The notes: generated by a model from the letters alone, not told the origin. 64,000 bases of DNA from Flavobacterium amniphilum (GCF_023634845.1 NZ_JAMLJL010000004.1:217139-281138); one strand, 5' to 3'; counted from the first letter of the stretch, positions 34,725 through 43,730 are shown. Translations and numbers: made by a program.

Positions 34725-35888
34725 ATGAATTATTTTTCTTCTGATTTTAAATTGGGAATCCTTGGAGGAGGCCAATTGGGCAAAATGCTCCTAACCGAAA
34801 CCCGCAAATTCGACATCCAAACCTTAGTTCTTGACCCCAGCGAAGAAGCACCTGCACAACACGGATGCAATGCTTTTTACAAAGGCAGTTTAATGGACTA
34901 TGACGTGGTTTACCAATTTGGAAAAATGGTCGACTTGCTGACCATTGAAATTGAAAACGTTAATCTTGACGCTTTAGACAAACTGGAAGAAGAAGGCTTA
35001 CCGGTTTATCCGTCACCAAAAACATTGCGTTTAATCCAAAACAAAGGAAAACAAAAAGATTTTTATGTTGCTAACAACATACCGACATCTGCACACCAAC
35101 GTTTTGTGGATTTGGCAGATTTGAAAAAAGCAATTGAAAAAGACGAGTTGGATTTTCCTTTTGTATGGAAAAGTGCGCAATTCGGTTATGACGGAAACGG
35201 TGTAAAAATTGTCCGTTCCACTATTGATCTGATTGGATTAGCCGATGTGGAATGTATCGCGGAAGACATGGTACCTTTTAAAAATGAGTTGGCCGTAATA
35301 GTTTCCCGCAGTCCGAAAGGAGAAATCAAAACCTATCCTGTGGTTGAAATGGAATTTCATCCGGAGGCCAATCAGGTAGAATACACGATTTGTCCGGCGA
35401 GGATTTCTAAAAAAGTAGCCGACAAAGTACAACAAGTAGCCTTACAGGTTTCGGAAGCATTTAATCATGTAGGGTTATTGGCGGTTGAAATGTTCCAGAC
35501 TGAAGATGATGAAATTTTGGTTAACGAAGTGGCCCCAAGACCACACAATTCGGGACACTATAGTATAGAAGCCAGTTATACTTCGCAATTTGAACAACAT
35601 TTAAGATCCATTTTGAATTTACCTTTAGGCAGTACCGACAGTAAAGTAGCCGGAATCATGGTTAATTTAGTGGGCGCAGAAGGATTTTCAGGGCCGGTTA
35701 TATATGAAAACATCGAAAAAATCATGACCATCCCGGGCGTAACGCCACATATATATGGTAAAAGGGAAACACGTCCGTTCCGGAAAATGGGACACGTAAC
35801 CATCATCAATGAAGACATGGCCGAAGCACGGAAAATTGCCGAAGAAGTTAAGAATACAATTAGAGTGATTAGTAATAGCATTGAATAA
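34725..35888 (+). CDS. purK: 5-(carboxyamino)imidazole ribonucleotide synthase
   Basis: ATP-grasp enzyme that carboxylates AIR to N5-CAIR with bicarbonate and ATP in de novo purine synthesis. It has 387 residues: N-terminal Rossmann-like GILGGGQLGKMLL, ATP-grasp FPFVWKSAQFGYDGNGVKIV, and the metal-binding NEVAPRPHNSGHYSIEAS segment. I chose the ATG at 34725 because the longer frame upstream reads through the -7 box. purE follows 89 bp later, giving a two-gene purine unit. Confidence 0.95.
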   Translation: MNYFSSDFKLGILGGGQLGKMLLTETRKFDIQTLVLDPSEEAPAQHGCNAFYKGSLMDYDVVYQFGKMVDLLTIEIENVNLDALDKLEEEGLPVYPSPKTLRLIQNKGKQKDFYVANNIPTSAHQRFVDLADLKKAIEKDELDFPFVWKSAQFGYDGNGVKIVRSTIDLIGLADVECIAEDMVPFKNELAVIVSRSPKGEIKTYPVVEMEFHPEANQVEYTICPARISKKVADKVQQVALQVSEAFNHVGLLAVEMFQTEDDEILVNEVAPRPHNSGHYSIEASYTSQFEQHLRSILNLPLGSTDSKVAGIMVNLVGAEGFSGPVIYENIEKIMTIPGVTPHIYGKRETRPFRKMGHVTIINEDMAEARKIAEEVKNTIRVISNSIE

Positions 35889-35977
35889 TTGAAAGATTAA
35901 ACGATTGAAAGATTATAACAAGTGCCTTTGAAATCTTTAAATTTTAAAATCTTTTAAATCCTTAAATTTAAACAAAA

Positions 35978-36460
35978 ATGAAAGTAGCCATCGTAATGGG
36001 AAGCGTTTCCGACATGCCGGTCATGCAGGAAGCCATAGATATATTAAAGAGTTTTGATATTGAAACCGAAGTTGATATTGTCTCTGCACACAGAACACCA
36101 GAAAAACTGTTTGATTTCAGTCAGAATGCCCACAACAGAGGCATTTCGGTAATTATTGCCGGAGCCGGAGGAGCAGCACACTTACCGGGAATGGTCGCGA
36201 GTATGAGTCCGCTTCCTGTAATTGGAGTTCCCGTAAAGTCAAGCAATTCGATAGACGGATGGGATTCGGTACTATCAATTTTACAAATGCCTGGCGGAGT
36301 TCCGGTTGCGACTGTAGCTTTAAACGGTGCTAAAAATGCCGGTATTCTGGCTGCACAAATTATCGGTTCCAACAACAAAACGGTTTTGGATAAAATAATT
36401 GCTTATAAAGAAGGATTAAAACAAGCCGTTCTTACAGCATCAGAAAATCTTAAGAAGTAA
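35978..36460 (+). CDS. purE: N5-CAIR mutase (class I PurE)
   Basis: Converts N5-CAIR, the PurK product, to CAIR. It has 160 residues. The phosphate-binding MGSVSDMPVMQEA, the catalytic-region SAHRTPEKLFDF, and GAGGAAHLPGMVAS with the active-site His are all intact. The length and the presence of purK point to the class I mutase. It is followed by a terminator. Confidence 0.95.
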   Translation: MKVAIVMGSVSDMPVMQEAIDILKSFDIETEVDIVSAHRTPEKLFDFSQNAHNRGISVIIAGAGGAAHLPGMVASMSPLPVIGVPVKSSNSIDGWDSVLSILQMPGGVPVATVALNGAKNAGILAAQIIGSNNKTVLDKIIAYKEGLKQAVLTASENLKK

Positions 36461-36474
36461 AGGTTATAAAAGAA

Positions 36475-36507
36475 AAAAGCTCCAGAATGTGGTATTTAGG
36501 AGCTTTT
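36475..36507 (+). terminator. Terminator after purE
   Basis: Nine-bp stem AAAAGCTCC / GGAGCTTTT with a 15-nt loop; the T tract is short. The 36508-36670 gap after it shows no further feature. Confidence 0.6.
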
Positions 36508-36670
36508 AAGTAACACAAACATAAATATCGATATGGGTTAAATCAATATTTAAATTTTATATATTGTAATCCAGAAATTGAGTGTCTAAAACCTAGATAA
36601 TTGGTTTTCAGTTCAAACTTAAATATTATTTAGATATACAACAAATAAAATCGATGAAATACACTAGCAA

Positions 36671-38695
36671 ATGAATATTCTTACTAAATATTTTAATACC
36701 AAGCACAATACTGCACCTTTCTCGCAAATCAAACTGGACGATTACCTTCCGGCTGTAAAAGAAGGGATTGAATCAACCAAAAATGAGATCGATGCGATTG
36801 TAGACAATACGGAAGCACCGACATTTTCCAATACGATTGAAGCATTGGAATTTTCAGGAGCACAATTAGACCGTGTAACCAGCATTTTCTTCAATTTAAA
36901 CTCGGCTGAAACCAGTGATGAAATGCAGAAACTGGCACAGGAAATCTCTCCGATGCTAACAGAATTGGCAAATGACATTACCCTGAATGCCGGTTTATTT
37001 GAAAGAATCAAATTGGTTTATGACCAAAGAGAATCGTTGAATTTAAATACCGAACAGGCTACTTTACTTGAAAAAAAATACAAAGGATTTTCAAGAAACG
37101 GAGCTTTATTAGCAGAAGACAAAAAAACACGTTTGCGTGAGATCGATGCTGAATTAGCCAAACTGAAATTAACCTTCGGTGAAAATGTATTGGCTGAAAC
37201 CAACAACTACGAATTGCATATCACAAATGAAAGTGATTTAAAAGGCTTACCGGAAGATACAATTGAAACGGCACGCTCTTTGGCCAAAAGCAAAGAAAAA
37301 GAAGGCTGGATTTTCACTTTAGACATTCCAAGCTATTCTCCTTTTGTGACTTATGCCGATAATCGTGAACTGAGAAAAGAAATCGCCATCGCTTACGGTA
37401 AAAAAGCATTCCAAAACAATGCTTTTGACAATCAGGAAAATGTAAAGAAAATAGTTAGCCGCCGTCATGAAAGAGCGCGATTATTAGGCTATGAATCACA
37501 TTCCCATTTTGTACTCGAAGAGCGCATGGCCCAAAATCCTGAAAAAGTAAAATCGTTCCTGAATGATTTATTGGACAAAGCCAAACCTGCAGCCAAAAGG
37601 GAATTTGCACAATTGACTTCATTTGCCGGAAAACTTGACAATTTAATCCAATTGGAAAAATGGGACGGTGCTTATTATTCGGAAAAACTGAAACAGGAAT
37701 TATTCAATCTTGACGACGAGAAATTAAAACCGTACTTCAAATTGCAAAATGTTCAGGAAGGTGCTTTCGAAGTAGCGAAACGCTTATTCGGATTAACTTT
37801 TACGGAAGTTTTTGATATCGATAAATACCACGAAGATGTACATACATTTGAGGTGAATGATTCAAACGGAAATTTAGTTGCTGTTTTTTATTCCGACTTC
37901 TTCCCGAGAAAAGGAAAAAGAAACGGTGCATGGATGACTTCGTTCAAATCACAGTATACTAAAGAAGGACTAAACGAGAGACCACATGTTTCGATCGTTT
38001 GTAATTTCACCAAACCGACTGAAACCAAGCCTTCACTGTTAACATTTAATGAAGTTACAACCTTATTTCATGAATTCGGGCATGCCTTACACGGAATGCT
38101 GGCCAATACCGCCTACCCTAGTTTGTCAGGAACTTCTGTGTATTGGGATTTTGTGGAATTACCAAGTCAGGTAATGGAAAACTGGTGTTACGAACCCGAA
38201 GCCCTGGCCATTTTTGCAAAACATTATGAAACAGGAGAAATTATCCCTCAGGAATACGTTGATAAAATAAAAGAAAGTGCTTCCTTTTTAGAAGGAATGG
38301 CCACTATGCGCCAATTGAGTTTCGGATTGCTTGACATGGAATACCATGGAAAACCGGTTAATGTGAGCGATGTCAAATCATTTGAAAAAGATGCGATGGC
38401 AGCTACTGCATTATATCCTGACGTAGATGAAAACTGCATGAGTGTTTCCTTTTCACACATTTTCCAAGGCGGGTATTCTTCCGGATATTACAGTTACAAA
38501 TGGGCTGAAGTTTTAGATGCCGATGCCTTTGCCTATTTTCAGGAAAAAGGCATTTTCAATAAAGAAGTGGCCGAAAAATTCCAGAAATATGTCCTTTCAC
38601 AAGGCGGAACAGATCATCCGATGACCTTGTATAAAAAATTCAGGGGACAGGAACCAAAACCTGAAGCTTTATTAAAAAGGGCCGGGTTGATTTAA
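36671..38695 (+). CDS. M3-family zinc oligopeptidase (Dcp/OpdA-like)
   Basis: 674-residue cytoplasmic metallopeptidase of the thimet-oligopeptidase family that degrades short peptides. The zinc site is HEFGH (His467, Glu468, His471), preceded by LLTFNEVTTLF; the third ligand is expected in the ELPSQVMENW region. The substrate-contact segment SFSHIFQGGYSSGYYSYKWAEVLDAD is intact. No signal peptide, so it should act on peptides already imported. Dcp and oligopeptidase A cannot be separated by eye. Monocistronic, with its own terminator. Confidence 0.92.
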   Translation: MNILTKYFNTKHNTAPFSQIKLDDYLPAVKEGIESTKNEIDAIVDNTEAPTFSNTIEALEFSGAQLDRVTSIFFNLNSAETSDEMQKLAQEISPMLTELANDITLNAGLFERIKLVYDQRESLNLNTEQATLLEKKYKGFSRNGALLAEDKKTRLREIDAELAKLKLTFGENVLAETNNYELHITNESDLKGLPEDTIETARSLAKSKEKEGWIFTLDIPSYSPFVTYADNRELRKEIAIAYGKKAFQNNAFDNQENVKKIVSRRHERARLLGYESHSHFVLEERMAQNPEKVKSFLNDLLDKAKPAAKREFAQLTSFAGKLDNLIQLEKWDGAYYSEKLKQELFNLDDEKLKPYFKLQNVQEGAFEVAKRLFGLTFTEVFDIDKYHEDVHTFEVNDSNGNLVAVFYSDFFPRKGKRNGAWMTSFKSQYTKEGLNERPHVSIVCNFTKPTETKPSLLTFNEVTTLFHEFGHALHGMLANTAYPSLSGTSVYWDFVELPSQVMENWCYEPEALAIFAKHYETGEIIPQEYVDKIKESASFLEGMATMRQLSFGLLDMEYHGKPVNVSDVKSFEKDAMAATALYPDVDENCMSVSFSHIFQGGYSSGYYSYKWAEVLDADAFAYFQEKGIFNKEVAEKFQKYVLSQGGTDHPMTLYKKFRGQEPKPEALLKRAGLI

Positions 38696-38715
38696 GTTAA
38701 AAACAATCATAAATA

Positions 38716-38746
38716 AAAACCGAAGTTCAGTGCTTCGGTTTTGTTT
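38716..38746 (+). terminator. Terminator of the M3 peptidase gene
   Basis: Ten-bp perfect stem AAAACCGAAG / CTTCGGTTTT with a 7-nt loop, ending in a T-rich tract. Confidence 0.8.
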
Positions 38747-38752
38747 TAAAAC

Positions 38753-38787
38753 AAAATTTCATTTTTTTTTGAAAGTTTAAAAACTTT
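38753..38787. promoter_or_regulatory. Operator of the GbsR-like regulator (copy 1)
   Basis: Inverted arms AAAATTTCA (38753-38761) and TGAAAGTTT (38770-38778) are separated by 8 bp. A second perfect 16-bp palindrome, AAAGTTTAAAAACTTT (38772-38787), overlaps the right arm. The element covers the promoter of the regulator gene. The same 9-8-9 element recurs at 39396-39421 before the next operon. Confidence 0.65.
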
Positions 38788-38799
38788 GTTATACATTTG
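38769..38799 (+). promoter_or_regulatory. Promoter of the GbsR-like regulator
   Basis: TTG (38769-38771), a 20-bp spacer and TACATTTG (38792-38799) form a full match to the Bacteroidota -33/-7 consensus. The -7 box ends 4 bases before the ATG, again suggesting a leaderless mRNA. The spacer contains the palindromic operator, so binding would block the polymerase. Confidence 0.65.
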
Positions 38800-38803
38800 T
38801 CCT

Positions 38804-39307
38804 ATGGAATTCAAAGAAGCAAAAAATAAATTCGTACAAACTTGGGGAGCATTAGGTTCACAATGGGGAATTAACAAAACCATGGCCCAGATTCATGCTT
38901 TGTTAATGGTATCGAACGAGCCGGTTTCAATGGAAGACATTATGGAAGAATTACAGATTTCCCGCGGAAATGCAAGTATGAATTTACGTGCTTTGATGGA
39001 TTGGGGAATTGTTTACAAAGAATATAAAGCCGGGGAGCGCCGCGAATTTTTCACTGCCGAAAAGGACTTGGATGAATTAGCCGTAAAAATCTCAAAAGAA
39101 AGGAGCAAAAGGGAAATAAAACCGGCGCTAAAAGTTTTGAAAGAAGTGTCTTCACTAAAAGATGCCAATTCGGACGAGGAAAAACACTTTGTGGATCAAA
39201 CCACTAAATTATATGATTTTGTGTTAAAAGCAGATAATGTGTTGGACAAAATCACAGAATACAAGGACAATTGGTTGGCACAAATTTTAGTCAAATTCAT
39301 GAAATAG
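38804..39307 (+). CDS. GbsR/MarR-type transcriptional regulator
   Basis: 167-residue winged-helix DNA-binding protein of the GbsR (COG1510) type. The N-terminal helix FVQTWGALGSQWGINKTMAQIHALLM is followed by the recognition helix region MEDIMEELQISRGNASMNLRALMDWGIVYKEY and a wing (KAGERREFF). The C-terminal helices form a dimer or ligand region. The ATG at 38804 fits the family start and the adjacent promoter. It very likely represses itself and the operon from 39438, since both upstream regions carry the same inverted repeat. Confidence 0.85.
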   Translation: MEFKEAKNKFVQTWGALGSQWGINKTMAQIHALLMVSNEPVSMEDIMEELQISRGNASMNLRALMDWGIVYKEYKAGERREFFTAEKDLDELAVKISKERSKREIKPALKVLKEVSSLKDANSDEEKHFVDQTTKLYDFVLKADNVLDKITEYKDNWLAQILVKFMK

Positions 39308-39395
39308 TTTTCATCAAAATCTTAAATCAAAACTATTCTATGATACCTTTAAAAAACAATAGTAAAAATCGAATTAGATAATTTTTTTTAAACAA

Positions 39396-39421
39396 AAACT
39401 TTCATTTTTTTCTGAAAGTTT
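39396..39421. promoter_or_regulatory. Operator of the GbsR-like regulator (copy 2)
   Basis: Perfect inverted arms AAACTTTCA (39396-39404) and TGAAAGTTT (39413-39421) are separated by 8 bp, the same spacing and nearly the same sequence as copy 1. It lies 16 bp before the first gene of the following operon. No consensus -7 box is evident between operator and ATG. Confidence 0.65.
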
Positions 39422-39437
39422 AATAAATACAAACATT

Positions 39438-40385
39438 ATGAAAAAATACAGCTCCTATTTAGGTTTACTTATCAGCATCATATATTCATTGGCAATCCGC
39501 TATGCTGCTGAATTTGGCTATATAGACATCAATTCAGCATCCTATTTAGTTATTGTACCGATTATTGTGGGCTTCATTCCGTTTTTCTACAATGCCGAAT
39601 CGTTTATTAAGAATGTTTTTGAATGCATACTTTTCCCCTTATTTTCCACACTGCTATTTTTACTTATTGCGGTCATAACCCATATTGAAGAATTGCTTTG
39701 CTTCATAATTATTGGCTTACCCTATATCATCGTTTCCATAATAGTAAGCTTAATGATCCGAATCTATAAAATGAACCGAATGCCACAAAACATTAACCGT
39801 AATTACCTTCCTCCCCTACTGATATTGCCATTATTAACAGGCGTCATTGAAAAAAACACGAAAGAAACCAATATAGATTATACGACGGAGACTTCAATTA
39901 TTATGAATGCCAACAACAAAGAAATATGGGCCAATCTTCATGCAGTACCAAATCTATCCGGGTATACAACAACCGGTTACTTAAATAGAATGGGAATACC
40001 AAAACCAGTCAGATCAGACTATGATTCAGTAAAAAATGTCCGATTAGGTTATTTTGACAATGGTATTGTGTTGAATGAAAAAGTAATTGAAGAAAAATAT
40101 GGCCAAAAGTTGAGTTTTTCGATTGATTTCAGTCGGTCAGTACTCAAAAACAGTCCAACGATAGAAAATGTCATCAAAGAAAAATCGATACAATTCGAAA
40201 AAATAAGCTACGAACTTATACCCATAAACAACAACAGAACAGAAGTGAGACTCAGTTGCAAATATACAATCAAATCCAATTTACAATCATACGGAAGTTT
40301 TCTTGCTGACGCAATATTATCCGACTTCGAAACCAATTTATTGAATTCACTCAAAAGCAAAATTGAAAACAACACAAAACAATAG
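39438..40385 (+). CDS. Membrane-anchored SRPBCC (START-like) domain protein
   Basis: 315 residues. The first 145 hold about four to five transmembrane helices (YLGLLISIIYSLAIRY, YLVIVPIIVGFIPFFY, LFPLFSTLLFLLIAVI, LLCFIIIGLPYIIVSIIVSLMI, LLILPLLTG). Residues 145-315 look like an SRPBCC lipid-binding domain (TETSIIMNANNKEIWANL start, ISYELIPINNNRTEVRLSCKYTIKS strand pair, C-terminal long helix LADAILSDFETNLLNSLKSKI). Such domains hold hydrophobic ligands. First gene of a seven-gene operon under the GbsR-type regulator. Confidence 0.7.
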   Translation: MKKYSSYLGLLISIIYSLAIRYAAEFGYIDINSASYLVIVPIIVGFIPFFYNAESFIKNVFECILFPLFSTLLFLLIAVITHIEELLCFIIIGLPYIIVSIIVSLMIRIYKMNRMPQNINRNYLPPLLILPLLTGVIEKNTKETNIDYTTETSIIMNANNKEIWANLHAVPNLSGYTTTGYLNRMGIPKPVRSDYDSVKNVRLGYFDNGIVLNEKVIEEKYGQKLSFSIDFSRSVLKNSPTIENVIKEKSIQFEKISYELIPINNNRTEVRLSCKYTIKSNLQSYGSFLADAILSDFETNLLNSLKSKIENNTKQ

Positions 40386-40389
40386 CATT

Positions 40390-40689
40390 ATGGTACTCGC
40401 ACCAACTTTCAAAATAATTGAAATCGTCAACATAGTCGCACTACTCTTCCTTTTAATTGGCGGATATGGTCTTCCAGTAACTGGTTTATTACAAGTGATA
40501 GCTGCTATATTTTTTGTAACTCTATATCCAACCAATAAATTGATTTACATATACTTCGCTTTTGTTCTTTTCTTCTTTGCATTATGGGATCGCAAATCGT
40601 TTGACTGGTTATTCAGCATACCGATTGGTTTAATTTTCTTTTTGACCTTCATCATTTATCAGAAGAAAAAACATTTAAAAAAGAACTAA
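40390..40689 (+). CDS. Small integral membrane protein
   Basis: 99 residues with three to four hydrophobic helices (IIEIVNIVALLFLLIGG, GLLQVIAAIFFVTLY, LIYIYFAFVLFFFALW, LFSIPIGLIFFLTFIIY) and a Lys-rich tail. No family recognised. I chose the ATG at 40390, 4 bp after the previous stop, over an upstream TTG inside the preceding gene. Part of the GbsR-controlled operon. Confidence 0.65.
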   Translation: MVLAPTFKIIEIVNIVALLFLLIGGYGLPVTGLLQVIAAIFFVTLYPTNKLIYIYFAFVLFFFALWDRKSFDWLFSIPIGLIFFLTFIIYQKKKHLKKN

Positions 40690-40724
40690 ACACAATCATT
40701 TTTAAGTATCATAACAATAACATC

Positions 40725-41447
40725 ATGAGCTTTTTAACCGCACAATGGAAAAACCTGATCATGGCCAATTATGCCATTAATCCGGAACAATTGAAAAAAT
40801 ATATACCGGCAGGTACCGAACTTGATTTCTGGAATGGAAACTGTTATGTAAGCCTGGTTGGATTTCTGTTCAAGGACACAAAAGTATTGGGCTTCAGAAT
40901 TCCGAAACACACCGATTTTGAAGAAGTCAACCTTCGATTTTATGTCAAACGCTTTGAAAATGGTGAATGGAAACGCGGTGTTGTCTTCATTCAAGAAATC
41001 GTTCCCAAAAAAGCCATCACTTTTGTAGCCAATACCTTTTACAAGGAAAATTACAGAACATTAGTCATGCAGCATCAGAACAAACTGGAAGCCGAAGTAC
41101 TTAAAGTCAGTTACAGCTGGGAAAACCAAAAAAAGACAAACCACATCAGTGTGAATGCATATGATTTTTGTGGAGAAATTGAAGAAGGCAGTGAAGCTGA
41201 ATTTATTATGGAACACTACTTTGGCTATACAAAATACAACGAAAAAGAAACGTATGAATACGAAGTCAAACACCCAAAATGGAAACATTATCTTATCAAA
41301 AACCATGATATAAAAGTTGATTTCCAAAACACATACGGAAATGATTTTGCCTTTTTGAATAATTTACAACCCGTTTCAGTATTTTTAGCCGAAGGTTCTG
41401 ACATCAAAGTGGAAAACAAAAGAAAAATAACCGAAAATGGCAACTGA
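40725..41447 (+). CDS. DUF2071 (YqjF-like) protein, copy 1
   Basis: 240-residue soluble protein of the DUF2071/YqjF family. The start FLTAQWKNLIMANYAINPEQLKKYIPAGTELD and the YVSLVGFLFKDTKVLG segment are family hallmarks. The family has an acetoacetate-decarboxylase-like fold, but a catalytic Lys is not established and the biochemical role is unknown. Overlaps the next gene by 11 bp. A second, diverged member lies two genes downstream, so the operon encodes two. Confidence 0.8.
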   Translation: MSFLTAQWKNLIMANYAINPEQLKKYIPAGTELDFWNGNCYVSLVGFLFKDTKVLGFRIPKHTDFEEVNLRFYVKRFENGEWKRGVVFIQEIVPKKAITFVANTFYKENYRTLVMQHQNKLEAEVLKVSYSWENQKKTNHISVNAYDFCGEIEEGSEAEFIMEHYFGYTKYNEKETYEYEVKHPKWKHYLIKNHDIKVDFQNTYGNDFAFLNNLQPVSVFLAEGSDIKVENKRKITENGN

Positions 41448-41832
41448 AAATAAATTTCAAAAACCGAAGTTTCCAATCTTTATCATAGCATTGGTCTGGA
41501 TTTGTAATGGTCTGTTTTGTAAAATTTTGAATCTTGTTCCCAGACATCAGGAGATAGTTTCGGTATTTTTCGGAAAAGAAGCCGCAAGGGAAATGACTCT
41601 TGTGATTGGTTTTCTGGAAATTTTAATGGCGGTTTGGATCGTAAGCGGAATAAAATCAAAATGGAACACGGTTACACAAATTATCATTATCGGATTAATG
41701 AATATTCTGGAATTCATTTTTGCATCCGATTTACTGCTTTGGGGTAAAATGAACATTATATTCGCCTGTATCTTCATAATCTTTCTTTACTATCAAGAAT
41801 TTAGAGGTTTAAAAAATAAACAGACATGTTAG
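41437..41832 (+). CDS. DoxX-like membrane protein
   Basis: 131 residues with four transmembrane helices. The segments IALVWICNGLFCKILNLVPRHQEIV, MTLVIGFLEILMAVWIVSG and QIIIIGLMNILEFIFASDLL match the DoxX-like (PF13781) pattern. Family members are small inner-membrane proteins, some linked to redox or sulfur stress. It overlaps both neighbours (11 bp and 7 bp), sitting between the two DUF2071 genes. Confidence 0.75.
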   Translation: MATENKFQKPKFPIFIIALVWICNGLFCKILNLVPRHQEIVSVFFGKEAAREMTLVIGFLEILMAVWIVSGIKSKWNTVTQIIIIGLMNILEFIFASDLLLWGKMNIIFACIFIIFLYYQEFRGLKNKQTC

Positions 41833-42587
41833 AATCACTTCAAAACCATCCCTTCCCGGTTGAAGCTTTTTTTAAAAGCTCGGTAGTACTTACGTATGCA
41901 GTGCCAAAAGAACAGCTTGAGCATTTTATACCTGAATGCCTCAGTCTTGATACTTTTGAAGATAAGTGGGCTTTTATTGCCGTGGCTATGGTGGAAACTT
42001 CCGGTTTACGTCCGAAAGGTTTTCCGAAGATTTTAGGCAATGACTTTTTCCTGACGGGTTACCGCATATTTGTACGGTATACGAACAGCTCCGGCAAGAG
42101 GCTACGCGGACTTTACATTCTGCAATCAGAAACCGACAAAAGCAAAATGGTTTTTTTTGGAAATTTATTCACTCATTACCATTACCGGAAAATTGATATT
42201 ACAAAACACAAAACAAATCTTTTAACGGGTTACAGTTCCGAAAAATCAAATTTCAAAGTCACTTTTCAGCAAAATAATGAAGTAGCAAACCTTCCTGATA
42301 AATCACCTTTTAATAATTGGAAAGAAGCAAGACGTTACGCTGGCCCGTTACCATTCACTTTCACATACAATGAGGGCAAAAATGAAGTTTTAATTATTGA
42401 AGGAGTACGCGAAAAATGGAAACCGGAGCCAATTGAAGTTACTGAACATCACTTTTCGTTTATAAACAAAATGAATCTTAACGATTGCGTTCTGGCTAAT
42501 GCATTCAAAATCGATGCAATCCCTTACGTTTGGAAAAAAGGAAAAACCGATTTATGGAAACCACTAGAAAACCTTATCAGGGAGTAA
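41826..42587 (+). CDS. DUF2071-like protein, copy 2
   Basis: 253 residues, related in pattern to the 40725 protein: N-terminal FPVEAFFKSSVVLTYAVPKEQLEHFIPECLSLDTFEDKWAFIAVAMVETSGLRPKGFP. It retains the strand-rich layout, with PFTFTYNEGKNEVLIIEGVREKWKPEPIEVTE near the C-terminus. It is diverged from copy 1, suggesting a different ligand or a heteromeric partner rather than a recent duplicate. It overlaps the next gene by 34 bp. Confidence 0.7.
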   Translation: MLESLQNHPFPVEAFFKSSVVLTYAVPKEQLEHFIPECLSLDTFEDKWAFIAVAMVETSGLRPKGFPKILGNDFFLTGYRIFVRYTNSSGKRLRGLYILQSETDKSKMVFFGNLFTHYHYRKIDITKHKTNLLTGYSSEKSNFKVTFQQNNEVANLPDKSPFNNWKEARRYAGPLPFTFTYNEGKNEVLIIEGVREKWKPEPIEVTEHHFSFINKMNLNDCVLANAFKIDAIPYVWKKGKTDLWKPLENLIRE

Positions 42588-43303
42588 TCAACATCATTTG
42601 CTTTAACTGGCATTTCTATACTATCGGGCTGATTGTTACTTTAGCTGCATTTGGATGTCTTTTTCATACCTCAGGAAATTTACGTTTTATTTTAATCTGC
42701 GTAAGCATACTGACTTCAGTCTCTTGTCTGGCCTCATTGCTTGTGTCGCATTACATTTATGATCTTTCAGATTTGTTCCGATTAAATTGGCTTGATGGAA
42801 TACAGGTAAATAAAGAAGAAAAAATAGCCAATATCAGTGCGGGATTTGATGAAACCGGCAGGCTATTTGCTGAAAAATACCCAAATGCCAAAATTCTGCA
42901 GTTTGATTTTTACAATGCTGAAAAACATACTGAAATTTCTATTGAACGAGCAAGAAAATTATACCCGCCCGATCCTTCGAGTCAAAAAATAAATACACAC
43001 CAGATTAAGTTAGAAAGCAATTCAATCGATAAAATAATGCTGATATTGGCTGCACATGAAATCCGAAACCCAAAAGAAAGAGTACAGTTTTTCTGCGAAA
43101 TCAGAAGGATACTTAAAAAGGACGGAACAATTATCGTTACGGAACATTTACGTGATATCCCAAATTTCCTGGCTTTCAATATTGGCTTCTTTCACTTTTA
43201 TTCCAAAAAAAACTGGCTGAAGACTTTTAATAAAGCTAATCTGACATTGGTAAACGAAATCAAAATCACACCTTATCTTTCAACCTTCATTCTCAAAAAA
43301 TAA
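42554..43303 (+). CDS. Membrane-anchored class I SAM methyltransferase
   Basis: 249 residues. Two transmembrane helices (about 18-40 and 45-70) precede a Rossmann methyltransferase domain. In it, IANISAGFDETGRLF replaces the usual glycine-rich SAM loop, KILQFDFYN is the acidic strand end, and SIDKIMLILAAHEIRNPKERVQFFCEIRRILKKDGTIIVTEHLRD carries motifs IV-VI. The glycine-poor SAM loop is unusual, so the substrate and even activity are uncertain. The ATG at 42554 starts the membrane segment. Next gene follows at 1 bp. Confidence 0.75.
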   Translation: METTRKPYQGVINIICFNWHFYTIGLIVTLAAFGCLFHTSGNLRFILICVSILTSVSCLASLLVSHYIYDLSDLFRLNWLDGIQVNKEEKIANISAGFDETGRLFAEKYPNAKILQFDFYNAEKHTEISIERARKLYPPDPSSQKINTHQIKLESNSIDKIMLILAAHEIRNPKERVQFFCEIRRILKKDGTIIVTEHLRDIPNFLAFNIGFFHFYSKKNWLKTFNKANLTLVNEIKITPYLSTFILKK

Positions 43304-43304
43304 T

Positions 43305-43703
43305 ATGGAACTACATTTAAAAATCATCGGAATCTTTCTAATCTGCCTCGCCTTAATTCATATCATCTTCCCGAAATATTTCAACTGGAAACAGGAGTTG
43401 GCTTCATTAAGTTTATTCAACAGACAAGTGATGCAGGTTCACACATTCTTTATTGCGTTTACCGTTTTTTTAATGGGAATACTTTGTGCTTTTTGCAGCC
43501 ATGATTTGGTTACAACACCTTTAGGAAGAAAAATTGCAATGGGATTAGGTCTATTTTGGTTTATAAGACTATTGATTCAGTTCTTTGGCTATTCAACCGA
43601 ACTTTGGAAAGGAAAAATTTTTGAAACTACAGTACACATCTTTTTTTCAGTATTCTGGATGTATCTGACTACTGTTTTCACTCTTGTATACCTGAACCGT
43701 TAG
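43305..43703 (+). CDS. Four-helix integral membrane protein of unknown function
   Basis: 132 residues, four predicted transmembrane helices (IIGIFLICLALIHIIFP, MQVHTFFIAFTVFLMGILCAF, LGRKIAMGLGLFWFIRLLIQFFG, VHIFFSVFWMYLTTVFTLVY). His residues lie in the first, second and fourth helices (LALIHIIFPKYF, QVHTFF, TTVHIFF), a possible haem or metal arrangement, but this is only a pattern. Last gene of the GbsR-controlled operon, ended by a hairpin at 43731-43752. Confidence 0.65.
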   Translation: MELHLKIIGIFLICLALIHIIFPKYFNWKQELASLSLFNRQVMQVHTFFIAFTVFLMGILCAFCSHDLVTTPLGRKIAMGLGLFWFIRLLIQFFGYSTELWKGKIFETTVHIFFSVFWMYLTTVFTLVYLNR

Positions 43704-43730
43704 CAAAAGTAAAAAAATAACTGAAAAACA

